The notes: generated by a model not told the origin, from the sequence alone. Counted from the first letter of the stretch, positions 1 through 12,081 are shown. The stretch is 64,000 bases of DNA from Gymnopus androsaceus JB14 (GCA_009733575.1 ML769390.1:124001-188000), one strand, 5' to 3'. A program made the numbers and translations.

Positions 1-2325
1 ACCTCCGGTTTAGACTTGGTCCTACTAGCCTGTTCACTCTGCAAGAAAGCTTTAGGGGCTTTCGGAAGCGGTTTGATAAGACGAGGTTTGAAAGCAAATT
101 TGGCAACAGAAGGATCTGGATCTGCCGTAGAATTAGACGTATTGGGTTTCGGTTCAGTTGGCGAGGGTCGTGTAAATGGTACCGGGAATTCATGCGATGT
201 ACGAGAGGTCCGGTCGCGGAGTGCATTAGAAGAGAAATCGTTAGTGTCGGAAATTGCATTTGTCGCCAGCTGGAATGCGCGCATCGGAGGGCGGAATGAA
301 GGTAGGGTCGACTCGTCCTGCGAGAGGGACCGAGGACGTTTAGTTGTTTTGGATTCAGTTTCAGGGCCCTGTATTCGGGCGTCAGCAACGTTAGAGTCTT
401 CGAGACGGTGATGTGCTACTTTTGCGCCACTGTCTAATTCCGGGATTAGATCCATAGAGGAATCTTGGATAATGACCTGTTCAACCGTGTTCGTTAGATC
501 GTCTGTCTTGCAGGAGAGGAAGTAAGGGTTACGACTGCACAACGGCAATTTAACAAAGGGAGAGAAAAACAATGAAGTCGAGATGAAATCGAGGCTACAT
601 GAGGCCACAAGCGCTCAAGAATACGGAATGAGAAATTGAGCGCTTCAAAAAGCACTTACAGGGTCATTTGCCAAAATGGTCGGTTTGGAAGCAACATCTA
701 GAGGAGTTTTCCAGCCAGAACTGGATCCGATAGACTGAAAAGAGCTCAGCTGAGATCGCCCTTGGAAAACTAGTAGACTCACATCAGACCTCGATCGAGT
801 GCCAGCGGGAGAGGACGCGTCCAGCCTTGCCTCTATATCATTGTCCAAAGCTGGCTCTGATGACGAGTGGGCATGGATCTCGGATAGGGCTCCCTGAGGA
901 TAGCGGTTATGAGAATTGTTGGTAAACGGGCTATACGCAATGGAACGTACCCTGGACTCTGTCTAGAAATAGATGCGCTCAGGGTTCAAGGATGGGGTAG
1001 CCATACGGATAACATACCATGTTCGCAGCGCTTGCCGGCTCCTCACGCACGCGAATAGCAAGGTCGACAACATTCTCGCTCTCGTTCACTTTCACGCCCT
1101 CTGAATCTCATAAATTAAGCGTGATACTCGCTAAACAGTCCTCGATAGAATGAACGCACTTTCTTCTGCGCGGCTGGCTGAGAGCCTGGAACTATCCGAT
1201 TGTTGATGATGTTCAGAGGCAGTATGTGACCTTGACGCGGTACCGCGGGCGGAATCTAACGCGAAATCAAACAAGTGCCAGTAGCAGGATATTGATCTCA
1301 TACCTCGGGCCCAGACTATGGTATCGTCGTTTTCTTTCCATGGCTTTTGTTCTCGAAAGGCGCCAAAAGTCGAGACTCTGAACGATTGTTAGCACTTGCT
1401 CACCGATGAAAGACAGCATACGCACTTTTTACAATGGTACTCTATTCCAACACTGCAGAAATATCAGTCAAGCCATCGGATGCTTGTAAAGCGGCGCATA
1501 TATACATGGAAAGAGCACATAAACGTTCTGGATCTGTTTTCAAAATCGAAGATTCGGATGATTGAAGCTTCTCTTCACTGCGTATACAATTAACTGTAAT
1601 GCGAGTAACTTGGGCAAATTCTTGACATACTACATCCTATGAAGAGACTACCGGAATGGAAATTGGAACGTGAATTGAACAAATTTGAGCAGAAAAACAC
1701 GTACGCCGTTCTTTACAGTATTTGGCCAGCAGAATTTGACGCGTCCTGGACCGACCACCTTGATGTTTTCTGTTCCTGGGTGATTTAACTTCAAGGTTGT
1801 TAGATCTTCTCGAAGAATACTAATGACTGATTCATAGATTTTTCTGTAAAACGAGCCTTTGAACCGCCATAAGAGAAACAGACAGTTAAACAGACGCTCA
1901 TGGTAGCAGAAGGAGAGTTTGAACTGAAGTCGAATTATTTACTAAGCTTGCATGATCAGTACTACTACTAGAAGCTATTCGGCGTTCGAGCGTGGATTAC
2001 TCAACTACTGTACAAAATATTTTGCATCCCTTTCAAGCTGATTTTGAGCTGGCTTACCGATTCGATGTCAGATCAACTTGTACTACTTGCTCATCGCAAA
2101 TCCTCAGCTGAGTCCTCCAAGTTCTTTCCTGCGCCAGGGTCAGCCGATTAACTTGGCTTTGGGAAAGAATTTTGGCACCCAAGCCCCAGCATGTTAGAAC
2201 AGGGATGTACGCTTTACCATTTGACTTGTTCAGATATATTGAGGTGAGTGTCCCATCGAAGTCGAGCGTATATGCCGAGTAACGGCAGACTTCGGACTTT
2301 GCCGAGCGCTAACTATGATTGGGCG
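1..2325 (-). CDS. Unrecognised multi-exon protein, C-terminal part beyond the left edge
   Basis: On the minus strand I can follow coding blocks from about 2325 down to base 1. A block at about 2307-2058 (containing YTLDFDGTLTSIYLNKSNGK) ends at a GTAAGC donor. Further blocks at about 1923-1720 and 1600-1450 (LCALSMYICAALQASDGL) have folded-protein composition. From about 1370 to 1 the protein is polar and Ser/Pro/Thr-rich (for example VPFTRPSPTEPKPNTSNS), so likely disordered. A donor GTAAGT lies at about 659. The start codon and two junctions are not resolved, and the 3' end lies outside the window. I do not recognise the family. The layout, an N-terminal domain of about 250 residues followed by a long basic disordered tail, would suit a nuclear scaffold or DNA-repair factor, but that is a guess. 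It is divergent from RACK1. Confidence 0.55.
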
Positions 2326-2495
2326 CCTACTGTCAAATCATTTGTCACATGACTAAGCGCTCAAAGAGGCAGCCACTGCATAGTTGCCGTAAGCTCTGGA
2401 TCTCAACTCTCAAACCTCGAATTTTGAGCGTCATAAAAAGTGAGCTCTTCACGTCCCTCGACGAACTGCTACTTGATCTTTTTCGCTAGAGAAAA

Positions 2496-3759
2496 ATGGC
2501 AGAATCACTCCGCTTCCTCGGTTCTTTGACCGGGCATACAAATTGGGTAACTGCTATCGCGACGTCCTCAGAAAACCCTGACATGATCCTCACGGCTTCG
2601 AGAGGTACTTGCAAATGTTTGCAACACATTCCTGGACTCTAATTTCTCAGTAATATTCAGACAAAACAATTATCGTCTGGCAACTTACCCGAGACGATGA
2701 CTCTTACGGCTACCCAAAACGTATCCTCAAAGGCCACAACCACTTTGTGTCTGACGTTGTCATCTCTTCCGATGGCCAGTTCGCTCTTTCTTCGTCTTGG
2801 GACCACACATTGCGTCTCTGGGATCTCAACACCGGACTGACAACGCGTCGTTTCGTTGGCCACACTTCTGATGTTTTGTCTGTCAGCTTCAGCGCTGACA
2901 ACCGACAAATCGTCTCTGGTTCTCGCGACAAAACCATCAAGCTTTGGAATACCCTCGGAGAGTGCAAATACGATATCAAGGATGATGGTCACTCCGAGTG
3001 GTATGTAGCATTCAGATTTCGAAAGTAGGATGCCAAACTGATTGCGATTTCTTAGGGTGTCCTGTGTCCGATTCAGCCCCAACGTCATGAACCCGGTGAT
3101 TGTGTCTTGTGGATGGGACAAGGTTGTCAAGGTGCATATCTTTCTTGTTTTGCTTTTTTTAAGTATGATGTTATACTTTATATTTGCTACTTCAGAGGGC
3201 TCGTGCCCTATGAGACCAATTTTCCACCAAGATCTCTGACTTTAAAAATCGTTTACTCTCTGTTTCATCTACTCACATTCCACACTTAGGTTTGGGAACT
3301 CTCCAAGTTCAAGCTCAAGACCAACCACTACGGACACACTGGTTACATCAACACCGTCTCAGTGTCTCCCGATGGTTCGCTTGCTGCTTCCGGTGGCAAG
3401 GACGGTATCACTATGCTTTGGGACCTTAACGAGGGCAAGCACCTCTACTCCCTCGAGGCTGGAGACATTGTCAACGCCCTCGTCTTCTCCCCCAACCGAT
3501 ACTGGCTTTGCGCCGCAACTGCCAGCTGCGTCAAAATCTTCGACCTCGAAAGCAAGTGAGTATTACTTTCGATCAACAATTTCATTATTTTCTGACATGC
3601 ATAATTCCAAGGTCTATCGTTGACGAGCTCAAGCCCGCCTACGCTGAGGAAGGCGGCCGACAGCCAGAGTGCGTCTCCATCGCCTGGTCTGCTGATGGTC
3701 AGACTCTTTTCGCTGGATTTACCGATAATGCTCTCCGGGTCTGGACCGTCACTTCATAG
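2496..3759 (+). CDS. ASC1: RACK1/Asc1/Cpc2, WD40 protein of the 40S ribosome
   Basis: Five exons: 2496-2604, 2661-3002, 3056-3131, 3290-3555 and 3612-3759. They give a seven-bladed WD40 propeller of about 315 residues, the usual RACK1 length. Visible signatures are an N-terminal [14 protein letters not shown], repeated GH...WD units ([47 protein letters not shown]) and a C-terminal [16 protein letters not shown]. The family binds the 40S head near the mRNA exit, acts in translational control and ribosome quality control, and scaffolds signalling as a G-beta-like protein. Intron 3 (3132-3289, 158 nt) is about three times longer than the others because it carries a snoRNA. The ATG at 2496 sits in an A-rich context (gaaaaATGg). 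Confidence 0.97.
3156..3248 (+). ncRNA. U24 (snR24)-type box C/D snoRNA inside RACK1 intron 3
   Basis: Box C-like ATGATGT lies at 3165-3171 and box D CTGA at 3236-3239. The bases outside them form a terminal stem (TTTTTAAG at 3156-3163 with TTTAAAAA at 3241-3248). The guide next to box D reads CACCAAGATCT. The guide ahead of the D' region reads TATTTGCTAC. Both are complementary to the neighbouring 25S rRNA stretch AGATCTTGGTGG-TAGTAGCAAATA as I know it. Established knowledge: yeast U24 sits in the intron of the RACK1 gene ASC1 and guides 2'-O-methylation in this part of 25S rRNA. Here the guides, the host gene and the stem all agree. It is expected to be processed from the debranched intron and to work in the nucleolus with fibrillarin, Nop56, Nop58 and Snu13. 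Confidence 0.9.
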
Positions 3760-3889
3760 TTTGAGTACTTTATTCGTCGGTATATGTAGCAGTTTCTGCA
3801 GAGTAGCTGCTTCAATCTCAAAAAATTTATCATTTCACACTCCCAAACCGCGTTCATTATGAGTATATGCATTCAAACTAATTGCTATA

Positions 3890-6685
3890 CTACTCAACGT
3901 TCATTGATTCGGGAGGGCCGCTCAGTGAGCCTTTTGGCACTCCACGCGTAGCGGCGTTGATATAGAAATCAAACAAATCCTTGGACTCGGGCTTCAACCG
4001 AATGAACTTTTCCTTCAACCTCGCTGCCTGCACCTTGAACTGCTCGGGACCAAAGCTCGGACTGAGTTCGCGTAATCCATAATTTGCTGCCGATTCGAGA
4101 GCCATGTTGAGTAGCTCAAGGACGTAGGCGTTGATAGGGTCGATTGAGAGAGCCTATGATAAAGGTCAGAATCGGTAAAAAGACGATTCAAAAACAACAC
4201 TTGCTTCGTGATATTTGGCTATGGCATTGTCAAGATCATCTGTGAGGTGATACACCAGGCCCAAAAATCCTAGCGCGAGAGCATGCCGAGGATCGAGAAG
4301 TAAGACTTTTTGATAAGCTTCTTTTGCCTGGTCATATTGCCTGCAAGTAATCAGTCGACGAATCTACCAGACCGATAGAAAGGTCTTACTTGAGCTTGCG
4401 ATGACATGTTCCCAGATTGACATAAGTCGTCGTCCAAGAGTGTTGGGAGCTCTGCGTCACTTCAGCCAGATCGAGCGCGCGCTGGAAGAGGCTAACAGCT
4501 TCTTCGTACCTAGCGCGAAAAGCAGTTGAGTCAATGTTCAGCTTTGTGTAACAGACGTGTCCGCACTCACTCTTCATGGTTGTAAGCCATAACTCCGAGC
4601 TCATTCATAAGCAATGGGTCACCATCACACATCGTATATGCTGCTTTGAGTGCTTCATCCGCTTGGTCATAATGTGACAGAGTTATCTGCTCCATGCCCA
4701 CAAACATCAACGGAAGATGAGAGCTATCGCAGCAGACTACATTAATGCTCCAGTAGAAAGCTGCACTGAGATGAACATACCCAGTAAACATTCTTGCGCA
4801 GGTCGAATACGCTGTAACAGCATGATCATGCTCTCCTTCCATTGCGAATGTATGAGCAAAGGCAATCCAAGCAGGACCAAAACGAGGGTCCATCAGAGAC
4901 GTTTTGCTAAATCTGGTCAGACCATTGTGACAAGTCCATTTCATCATACGCATACCTGAAATACTGGCGAGCCTGCGCCCATTTCCCATTGCTCAAGTAC
5001 CATACACCAACAGCGTACCAGCTTATGGGATTCTCCGGCTCACGATCGACCATCTCATGAGCTAGGATGAACAGCTTTGAATGGAGATGCTTCAAGTGAT
5101 ACATACACGCAATGTGTAATGGCGTCGTTGCGTTATGGATCGACACCAGGCTGAGGATTCTATTTGGACAGTTGAGGACAAAGAAAGATGATTGGCGGTA
5201 AAGCTTACCGCGTAGTAATAACGAAACAATCCGACCAGCGAAAATTGGCATACAGCGCGTCCGCAAAGCTGAACAGAACGTCGGGATTATCTCCAAGACC
5301 GTATTCGTCGACCAACCGTTGGCGTGTGAGTGCGTGTTCCTCTGCGTGTTTGTATTTACGCAGTCGCGTCGTATATATCAGTTGGATGAATGCAGCGTCC
5401 TGAGGTGCTTGTGAGGCATATGCAAGTCCTTGAACAAACTCCCACTCTGAAATGAGATCAATAAGTGTAATATGCGGCCAAATGAATACACGAACCTTCT
5501 TCTGGGGTCATCATTTCACCACTGACTAGCTGTTCGAATGCATCATAACACTTGACATCGAGAGCGAGAGCTTCCATGAAGCAATGTTTGGCCTGATCAC
5601 CGCGATTTAGCTTGAGCATGAGAAGACCTCGAAGATGGCACATCGATGCCTCGATCTGAACAACAGCTGTTAGACGAACCAAAAGTTGAGATCTATAGGA
5701 AAATCACCTTGATTCCTCCATCAATATCAGGTATAGCAGGCCCATTTGATTCCAGTGAGCGGAATGGATTTGCTTCCCCTAGCATTTCTGTTGCATCTGC
5801 CCAATTGCCTTGACGGACCTAATAAGAGTTGGAGAGCGAAAATTATGAAATCAGAAAGAGCGCATACTTGGCACTGAGCAGCAAGATATCGACACGCGAC
5901 ACTCATATCGACCAGTCTTGAGACGCCTTCATGTTCATCGTGGGGACCTCCAGTAGGACCCATTGGCAAACGCGGCATAGGCGCAGTTATGGGCTGAATA
6001 TCACGTTCCTTGCCTTTTCCTTTGTCTTCAACAGGAGAAATGTCTCCGTTGGTGAGATTCAACGGTGGCGTAGATGGATGTTTTGGTGCAGAAGTTGCAA
6101 AAGGACGCGTCAGCAGCCGTTCAGCACGCGAATATTGATGCTGCATGAAATATGTTTGTGCAAGCCAGAACGCGTCGTTTGGATCATCTAGAACACATTA
6201 GAAAATATACAGCTGAGCAAGAGATACGACCAACTTGTCCAACTAACGATTTTATCTCCCCAAAAAGCAGCAGTCTCGTATAAATGCTGCATAAGCGCGT
6301 CATGGCGCCATAGCCTCATTCTGTCGACCATTCCCCATTCATATTCCTCTTCATCGTCTGCATCGTCGTCTGAATTCTGAAAGATGCCAGTTGTGTCGTT
6401 TGCGAGAGGGTGGGGACGACCAATACTGTCTTTTGGCCTGCGACGACGGCGAGGAGATGATCTTAGAGGCGAAGCATGAAGAATGGAACGATTTGGATCG
6501 AGCTGAATCGAGTGATTATTCGAGTAGACGCTAGAATTGGCTTCGAGATACGAATCGACCAAATGCTGAGGGCCAAAGGAGAATGAAGAGCCAAAAGAGC
6601 CCCGGTGTCGGGATCCAGAGGGAGTTGGAAGGTGAGGAATGGGAGGAATTTCAAAACTATTCTGAGGCGGAGGGGTGGAGGTCAT
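3890..6685 (-). CDS. CDC16: Anaphase-promoting complex subunit APC6 (budding yeast Cdc16, fission yeast Cut9)
   Basis: A TPR-rich protein read from ATG 6685 to TAG 3890, with many introns. The N-terminal ~120 residues are Pro/Ser-rich and likely disordered. The TPR array follows and contains the family stretches DAFWLAQTYFMQHQYSRAER, ENPISWYAVGVWYLSNGKW and DPRFGPAWIAFAHTFAMEGE. The C-terminus ends GVPKGSLSGPPESMNVE. APC6 is a homodimeric TPR scaffold of the APC/C, the ubiquitin ligase that targets securin and cyclin B. The TPR repeats and length fit the family. The gene is head-to-head with BUB2: only 55 bp (6686-6740) separates the two ATGs, so a shared bidirectional promoter is likely. Confidence 0.93.
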
Positions 6686-6740
6686 GGTCAACAATGAATT
6701 ATGTAAATTTAATTATTACCAGTACTTACTTTCTCCCACC
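6686..6740. promoter_or_regulatory. 55 bp gap between the divergent APC6 and BUB2 start codons
   Basis: Only 55 bp separates ATG 6685 (minus) from ATG 6741 (plus). The segment is AT-rich. Core promoter elements or 5' UTRs must therefore overlap the opposite gene's coding region. I see no clear TATA box. Confidence 0.6.
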
Positions 6741-7984
6741 ATGTCGGCTGCAACCGCCCATTCGTTCAACAAAATTCTCAACAAACCAAAGTATTCATCC
6801 AAGTCAAGATCCACTAATATTGAAGGCGATGATGACTCTAATCTAAAGAAATTACGGAGAATGATCCTTGTCGAAGGAATTCCTTCAACTGCTGCAAGTT
6901 TCGATAATAGTATACCTATTATTTTTTTCTGATAATTTATCTAGGATCCCACATTACGACCTCGTATATGGAAAATTCTTCTTCGAGTAAACGATATCTC
7001 TGCCAAAAGCTACCTTCAATACGTTGCTCGAGGCCCTTGTGAGGTCCGAGAAAAAATCCGGAACGATACTTTCAGGTAAGTAGCGAATACATTTGACAGG
7101 GATGCAACTTATCTGCTCAAAGAACTTTGGCTACCGACCGAGGATTCAAAGAACGAGTGCGCGAGGACATGCTTGTCCGTTTGTTGGATGCTTTTGTATG
7201 GCGGAATCATGGCATGTCGATTTCTGTACGCTATCCGCATGCCCTAACATCATCTACAGATACACAAGATGCGGATCAGCTTGGATTTACTTATGTGCAG
7301 GGAATGAACGTCCTAGCGGCTCCTTTCCTATATACTATGCCCTCCGAGATCGAGGCTTTCTTCTGCTTTTCAAAGTTTATCGAAGAATCATGTCCCCTGT
7401 ACGTTCAGCCTACACTGGAAGGTGTACATCGTGGTCTTCGGGTCAGTATGAATCTACTCCGTGTTGTTTCTTCTAATTTTTTTCCTTCCAGCTTTTGGAT
7501 AAATGCCTCAAGATTGTAGATCCAGAACTGTACTCGCATCTTCGATCTAAGAATCTATTAGCAGAAATCTATGCATTCCCTTGTATGACAGCACCAATCT
7601 CTTGTGTATGTTGCTAACTGTAATCAACAGCCATCTTGACCCTATGCGCATGTACACCACCACTTGATCAGGTCTTGCAGTTATGGGACTTTCTACTCGC
7701 CTTTGGTGTACACCTCAATGTTTTATGCGTTATTGCCCAACTATTATTGATGCGGGACGAAGTCATGGGCTCTTCGAGGTCAGGAGCCGTCTCCCAAACG
7801 CTTGAATATGATCATTAACTTTTTATGCAGCCCTATGCGTCTTCTTCGTACTTTTCCTCCGCTGGAAGCCTTGCCTGTTATTGGAATTGCAGTCACCCTT
7901 GTCCGAGATTTGCCTTCGGAGCTGTATGATGAACTTGTAAAGCATCCGTTATCTATTGGGATGAGTGCTGTATATCTATTGTAG
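6741..7984 (+). CDS. BUB2: TBC-domain GAP BUB2 (fission yeast Cdc16), spindle-position checkpoint
   Basis: Starts MSAATAHSFNKILNKP at 6741. Conserved blocks are LRRMILVEGIPST, DPTLRPRIWKILLRVND, FTYVQGMNVLAAPFLYTMPS, CPLYVQPTLEGVHRGL, TLCACTPPLDQVLQLWDFLL and PMRLLRTFPPLEALPVIGIA, ending at TAG 7982-7984. Bub2, with Bfa1, is the GAP for the GTPase Tem1/Spg1 at the spindle pole and holds back mitotic exit or septation. Two introns appear to use GC donors: 6894-6944 (GCAAGT) and 7212-7259 (GCATGT, with a CCTAAC branch point). No GT donor restores the frame in either case. The TBC domain fills nearly the whole protein, as usual for this family. Confidence 0.92.
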
Positions 7985-8116
7985 CATAGTTTGTACTATA
8001 GTGCATGTATCTATGTACTGTAAAAACTTTGGTCACTGGTTGAACTCGTTGCATCATCGCGCTGTAAACGTGTTAGACGCGTCTCGACTCTCGTGTGATC
8101 TTGATCAGCTACCATC

Positions 8117-11100
8117 ATGGACTTTGTTCCTTTCATATCTTCTGGCGCTTCAAGCAGGTCTCATTATGTCCTTGCTCGAAAAGTCGAGTCGGCGCCTTCT
8201 GCTCAGGCCATCGACGATATCCTTCACGTGGAAATGGATTCCGTGGTTGAAAAGTTGGGAGATAGCAGCATGTCTCTGGTGAGTCTGGGTTAATTTTCGC
8301 GGTTACAAGAGAGTAATTTCCTAGGCACTGTGCAAGGAACATCTCATAATACTGCTTTACTGTACCACTACTTCTACTGCATCGCTACATACTCTGGATA
8401 GTGCCCTTCCACACGCGGTAAACTTGGCGGAAGCAGGCAACATTGCAGAGAAGCGGATAGGTCAAAAACTTCCCAAGCTCTCTGTTCTATGCGTCTGAAT
8501 GACTTGCTAGGCTACCTGTTTTGTGCTGAGATGATGCCGGCGCGTCATGAACTCCAATTAATGCTCGTAAACACGTTGCGCAAGGTACGATTCTAATCTC
8601 TAATCTCGTTCATGGTTCTGTATTCACCGCATCCTAGGACTTGGAATCACCTCACCTGGGAAACATATGTCTGGCTCTAGACCATCTAATACAATGCCCT
8701 TCTCCGGACGTCATTCCCGCAATCCAGTCTCGTCTCCATGATCTTTTGTCGCATAACTCGTCAGTAGGTGTCCGTCGTCCCTTCGCTAGAAGAAATCTCA
8801 CAACACGGTCAGACCCCTGGTCCGTCGAAGAGCATTACTGGCGTTCAAAGCACTATCCGTCTATGAATCTGATCTCATGAGTAGAATTCAGAAGGATATT
8901 ATGAGACGACTTATGGATCCTGATCCTGCTGTGTGCAATGCGTCACTGGTTACTGCCTGTCGACTTTGCCAGGTATGTACTCTCCCGACTCTTAGTCCAA
9001 CGTCGGTGACCGGTTGAACAGGTCCATGAACCAGCCCGCGTTGAAATTCAGAATGCAGTGAATGAATTGGTTCGTAAGACCTGGACCAAGAATTATGACA
9101 GACGACAACGAAGTATCCTTGTTCATTTATTAACTACACTGCGGGTTCTTGGGTGAGTGAACCTTTATCCTATACAATATATTTCTAATTGTTACGCCAG
9201 TCTGATAGATCTCACCCTCTTGGACGAGGTGATCAGACGTGCAGCTCGCCGCAAAGATTACGGTTAGTTGAATACCTTGTGTTCTCAGTCATTTTTTACG
9301 GTTTACTAGTCCTTCTGCGCTCGGCATTCCTATGCTTTCCTCCTCTCCAGACCCAAGCAACGCTGTCCGTACCCGGAACGGTATCTCCCATCTCCCATGT
9401 TCGCTTCTTGCTTACATCGCGCGAGCCTAACCAACAATATCTTTTCCTCACATGCTTGGAATGTCTCGACCCCAAGTCTTGGGCTGGTACAACGCCAGAT
9501 GTTCCAGCGGTTCTAGAGCAGTGGGAGGTCGAACACATTATGGGATTTTTGGACTCTCCCGATTCCATTTTACGAAAGAAGGTTTGTTTTCTCCATCTTG
9601 TAACATGGGCAGTCACTAATCGTTTGGGGGTGCAGACTGCCAAGATTCTAAACAACGTAGATCCAAACATTGTCTCCACATATTATTCGAATGCGCTACA
9701 GAACTTGCCAAATGTTCTACCAGTGGATGCGAAGTCGGAGCATGCGCGTCGGTTACTCGAAGTATTAGAAATCCAGGCAGAAACAGATGGAGAACGTTAT
9801 GCGCGGGACGTTCTGGCCTTGCTTGGTCAAAACGATCCAGATGGCCACATCTTTGAAGACGCTATTGATATGGTCCTGACCTATATCCGCCAATGTGAAG
9901 CCTTTTCTGCATCTCTGATCATATCCAGTCTGATACAACTTTTGAATCCAGCTCCTGATGAGTCTCGACGAGAAATATCCACCCATCTTTTGGACTCGTT
10001 ACTGGAAGTGAAGCGATCAACTAGGGCCGACGTCGATGGTGATAATGGCTGCTCTTGCTTGTGAGAACAGCGACCACATCCCACTCGAATCTTGAAAGGA
10101 CTATCCTCCCGGCTTGCATTCTGTCCGGGTACGTTCGTTCTACTTGTGTGTGGGGATGATTATAGTCTGATTTTATTATATGTAGTACCTGTGCAAGATG
10201 CGTGTCTATTGGCTATGCTCAGGCTTGCAGCCGACTGTGAAGAGGTTCCGTCTGAAATAGTTGGGACTGTATCCAAATTGAGAGAGGCTTCTGGTAGGCA
10301 TATCAAACGAGTGAGTATAATATACCAAGCCCTGAGTATGACGGTCTACTCACCGGTCTTTTAGCGTTGCGATCAATTCATCCAACTTTCTTCGGACAAA
10401 GAAACCCTCACCAGGATAATTCGCAGTGCTAAATCCTCAGCTGTAGGGTTGCTATCGACTTCTTGGCACACTTTGTTAATTAAGATGTTTGGTTTAGCTT
10501 CCAGATTTCCTAGAGTCACTACAAAGGTATCAGTTGAGCGACAACTCGCACCGTGTATATTCGCCTTCTCCTTCAAGCTCTAGAGGATCTCAAATCCATT
10601 CACCCTTGTTATCCTCTAGTAAACTTCGATATGCAGCATACGATGCGCCTCTTCCTACGCCGCGCCTGCAAGGACGGAGGTCGTCCAACAGCAATTATAA
10701 CTCAGAGCTTGGGTCTCCGCGTGGCGTTGGTCTCCCAGAACTCATAGCTGGCGGAGAATTAGCATTGGCCGCTTCAACTGCAGAGTTTAAAACCGAGATG
10801 GCCGCTGTAATTGACCGTGCCAAGCTTCTTCCCCAAGAGCAAATGCAACAAGTCGCCACCAGCGCAGGCGACGACGGGGTGAGAGGATAGCCTGGTGTCC
10901 AAGGTGTTCATGAATGTTGACGTTACAAACTTATTAGGCGTCCCGCAACGATCTTATTGCGTTTGATTCGCCTTTCATCTCGGATCCGCCCGAGACACAG
11001 AATGTGGGCGGAGGGTCGTCGACGTTTGAAATGAATTTTGACAGTACTTGGGAAGGTTTCGAAGCAGAAGCTCGTGGATGGTATGGGGGGTCAATCGACC

Positions 11101-11400
11101 AGCTCCTGCGGCGAATGCAAATCATGGATCCTACCAACATTGATATGAGTGTCATTGAGACGTCTCTGCCGCCATTCCTAGGTGAGCCCGTTATTCAATC
11201 GCTGAGTATGGCTTGCGTTATTAACGGCAGTGTCACAAGGAGAATTGAAGGTTGTAATCAAATCTAAACCACATACATCAATATTGTCGTGCGCGGCTCT
11301 ACGACTGAAAGAAAGCGAAGAAGAGAGTTGCTTATGGAGGCTACGTGGGGATCTCCCCTTGTATGCGACATTCAAGAATATTCTGACAGAAGAAGATTGA
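8117..11400 (+). CDS. AP-4 complex epsilon-like adaptin (large vesicle-coat adaptor subunit)
   Basis: Many exons from ATG 8117 (MDFVPFISSGASSRSHYVLA) to TGA 11400 (LPLYATFKNILTEED). The N-terminal trunk is an adaptin HEAT array, with IGYLFCAEMMPARHELQLML, DLESPHLGNICLALDHLIQ and RIQKDIMRRLMDPDPAVCNA. These correspond to the adaptin units 'GYL...L...NTL.KDL.......ALD'. A Ser-rich hinge follows (10534-10890), then a short C-terminal part. Known: epsilon/gamma-class adaptins form the trunk of AP coats at the trans-Golgi network; AP-4 is patchily kept in fungi. I prefer epsilon over AP-1 gamma because of the divergent trunk and the lack of an obvious gamma-ear, but did not align it. It lies 130 bp downstream of BUB2 on the same strand. 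Confidence 0.72.
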
Positions 11401-12081
11401 GCTGGAACCAATCACATTTTAATCGATTCAATTGGTGTATGCCCTTGGGCCTTTGTACCTTTGCAAAATTTGTGGCAGCAGAGATATGTTAATCGGACAA
11501 AGCTCGGGGTGGATCGTGACTAAGAGTCTACCAAGACTGAAGGAATGAAGAATGTTTGAGTCAGATCTCATCAAAGCAAGTCGGAACGAGTTTGGGAGCA
11601 ATCGGATGGTAGACAGAGCGGCCCGTGGGAGTCTTTTGATATATAATGCACCTGGTTTTTTTTCTCTTTCCTTTGCACTCTCGTTTCCCCGCAGGGTAAC
11701 CTCAATTCCCGCCTTTTTTTCTATGAGACCACCTTCATCCTGGTATGTCTTTATGGTCTCTACTGGAATACTTGTAACTTACTCCTTCTTTACAGCTCAA
11801 GACAACAGTTTAACAAAATACTCTTCGGACCTCTCGTTTTCCTTCTCTCGACCGACCGCCCTCCTTAGGACCTGTGTTTTCCTTCAAATTTGCCCGAATC
11901 TATCGCCTCTTTCATCTCATGGGATAATTGCTCTCTAGAATCTTGAATTCTGGTTGTCGGTTGCCAGAGATTGCGCATAGACACATCGACCCAATACTTT
12001 ATCCGTAAACATATAGAACTACACTCTTCAAAAGAAAAAACAAACACATCACTTTCTTTCTTTGGATATTCCCTAGACATT
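11401..12081. other. Intergenic: 3' flank of the adaptin gene and 5' region of the next gene
   Basis: No supported gene. The small ORFs lack family signal and are interrupted. Pyrimidine-rich runs (about 11655-11700 and 11860-11900) and a TATA-like stretch (gatatataatgc, about 11638-11649) fit a promoter and long 5' UTR for the gene starting at 12082. Confidence 0.4.

Noticed and set aside
16..411. Plus-strand ORF of 131 codons at the left edge
   Set aside because: The minus strand over the same bases has a continuous Ser/Pro-rich frame that fits the larger gene there; the plus ORF is its shadow.
9296..9679. Minus-strand 127-codon ORF
   Set aside because: Lies antisense to well-supported adaptin exons.
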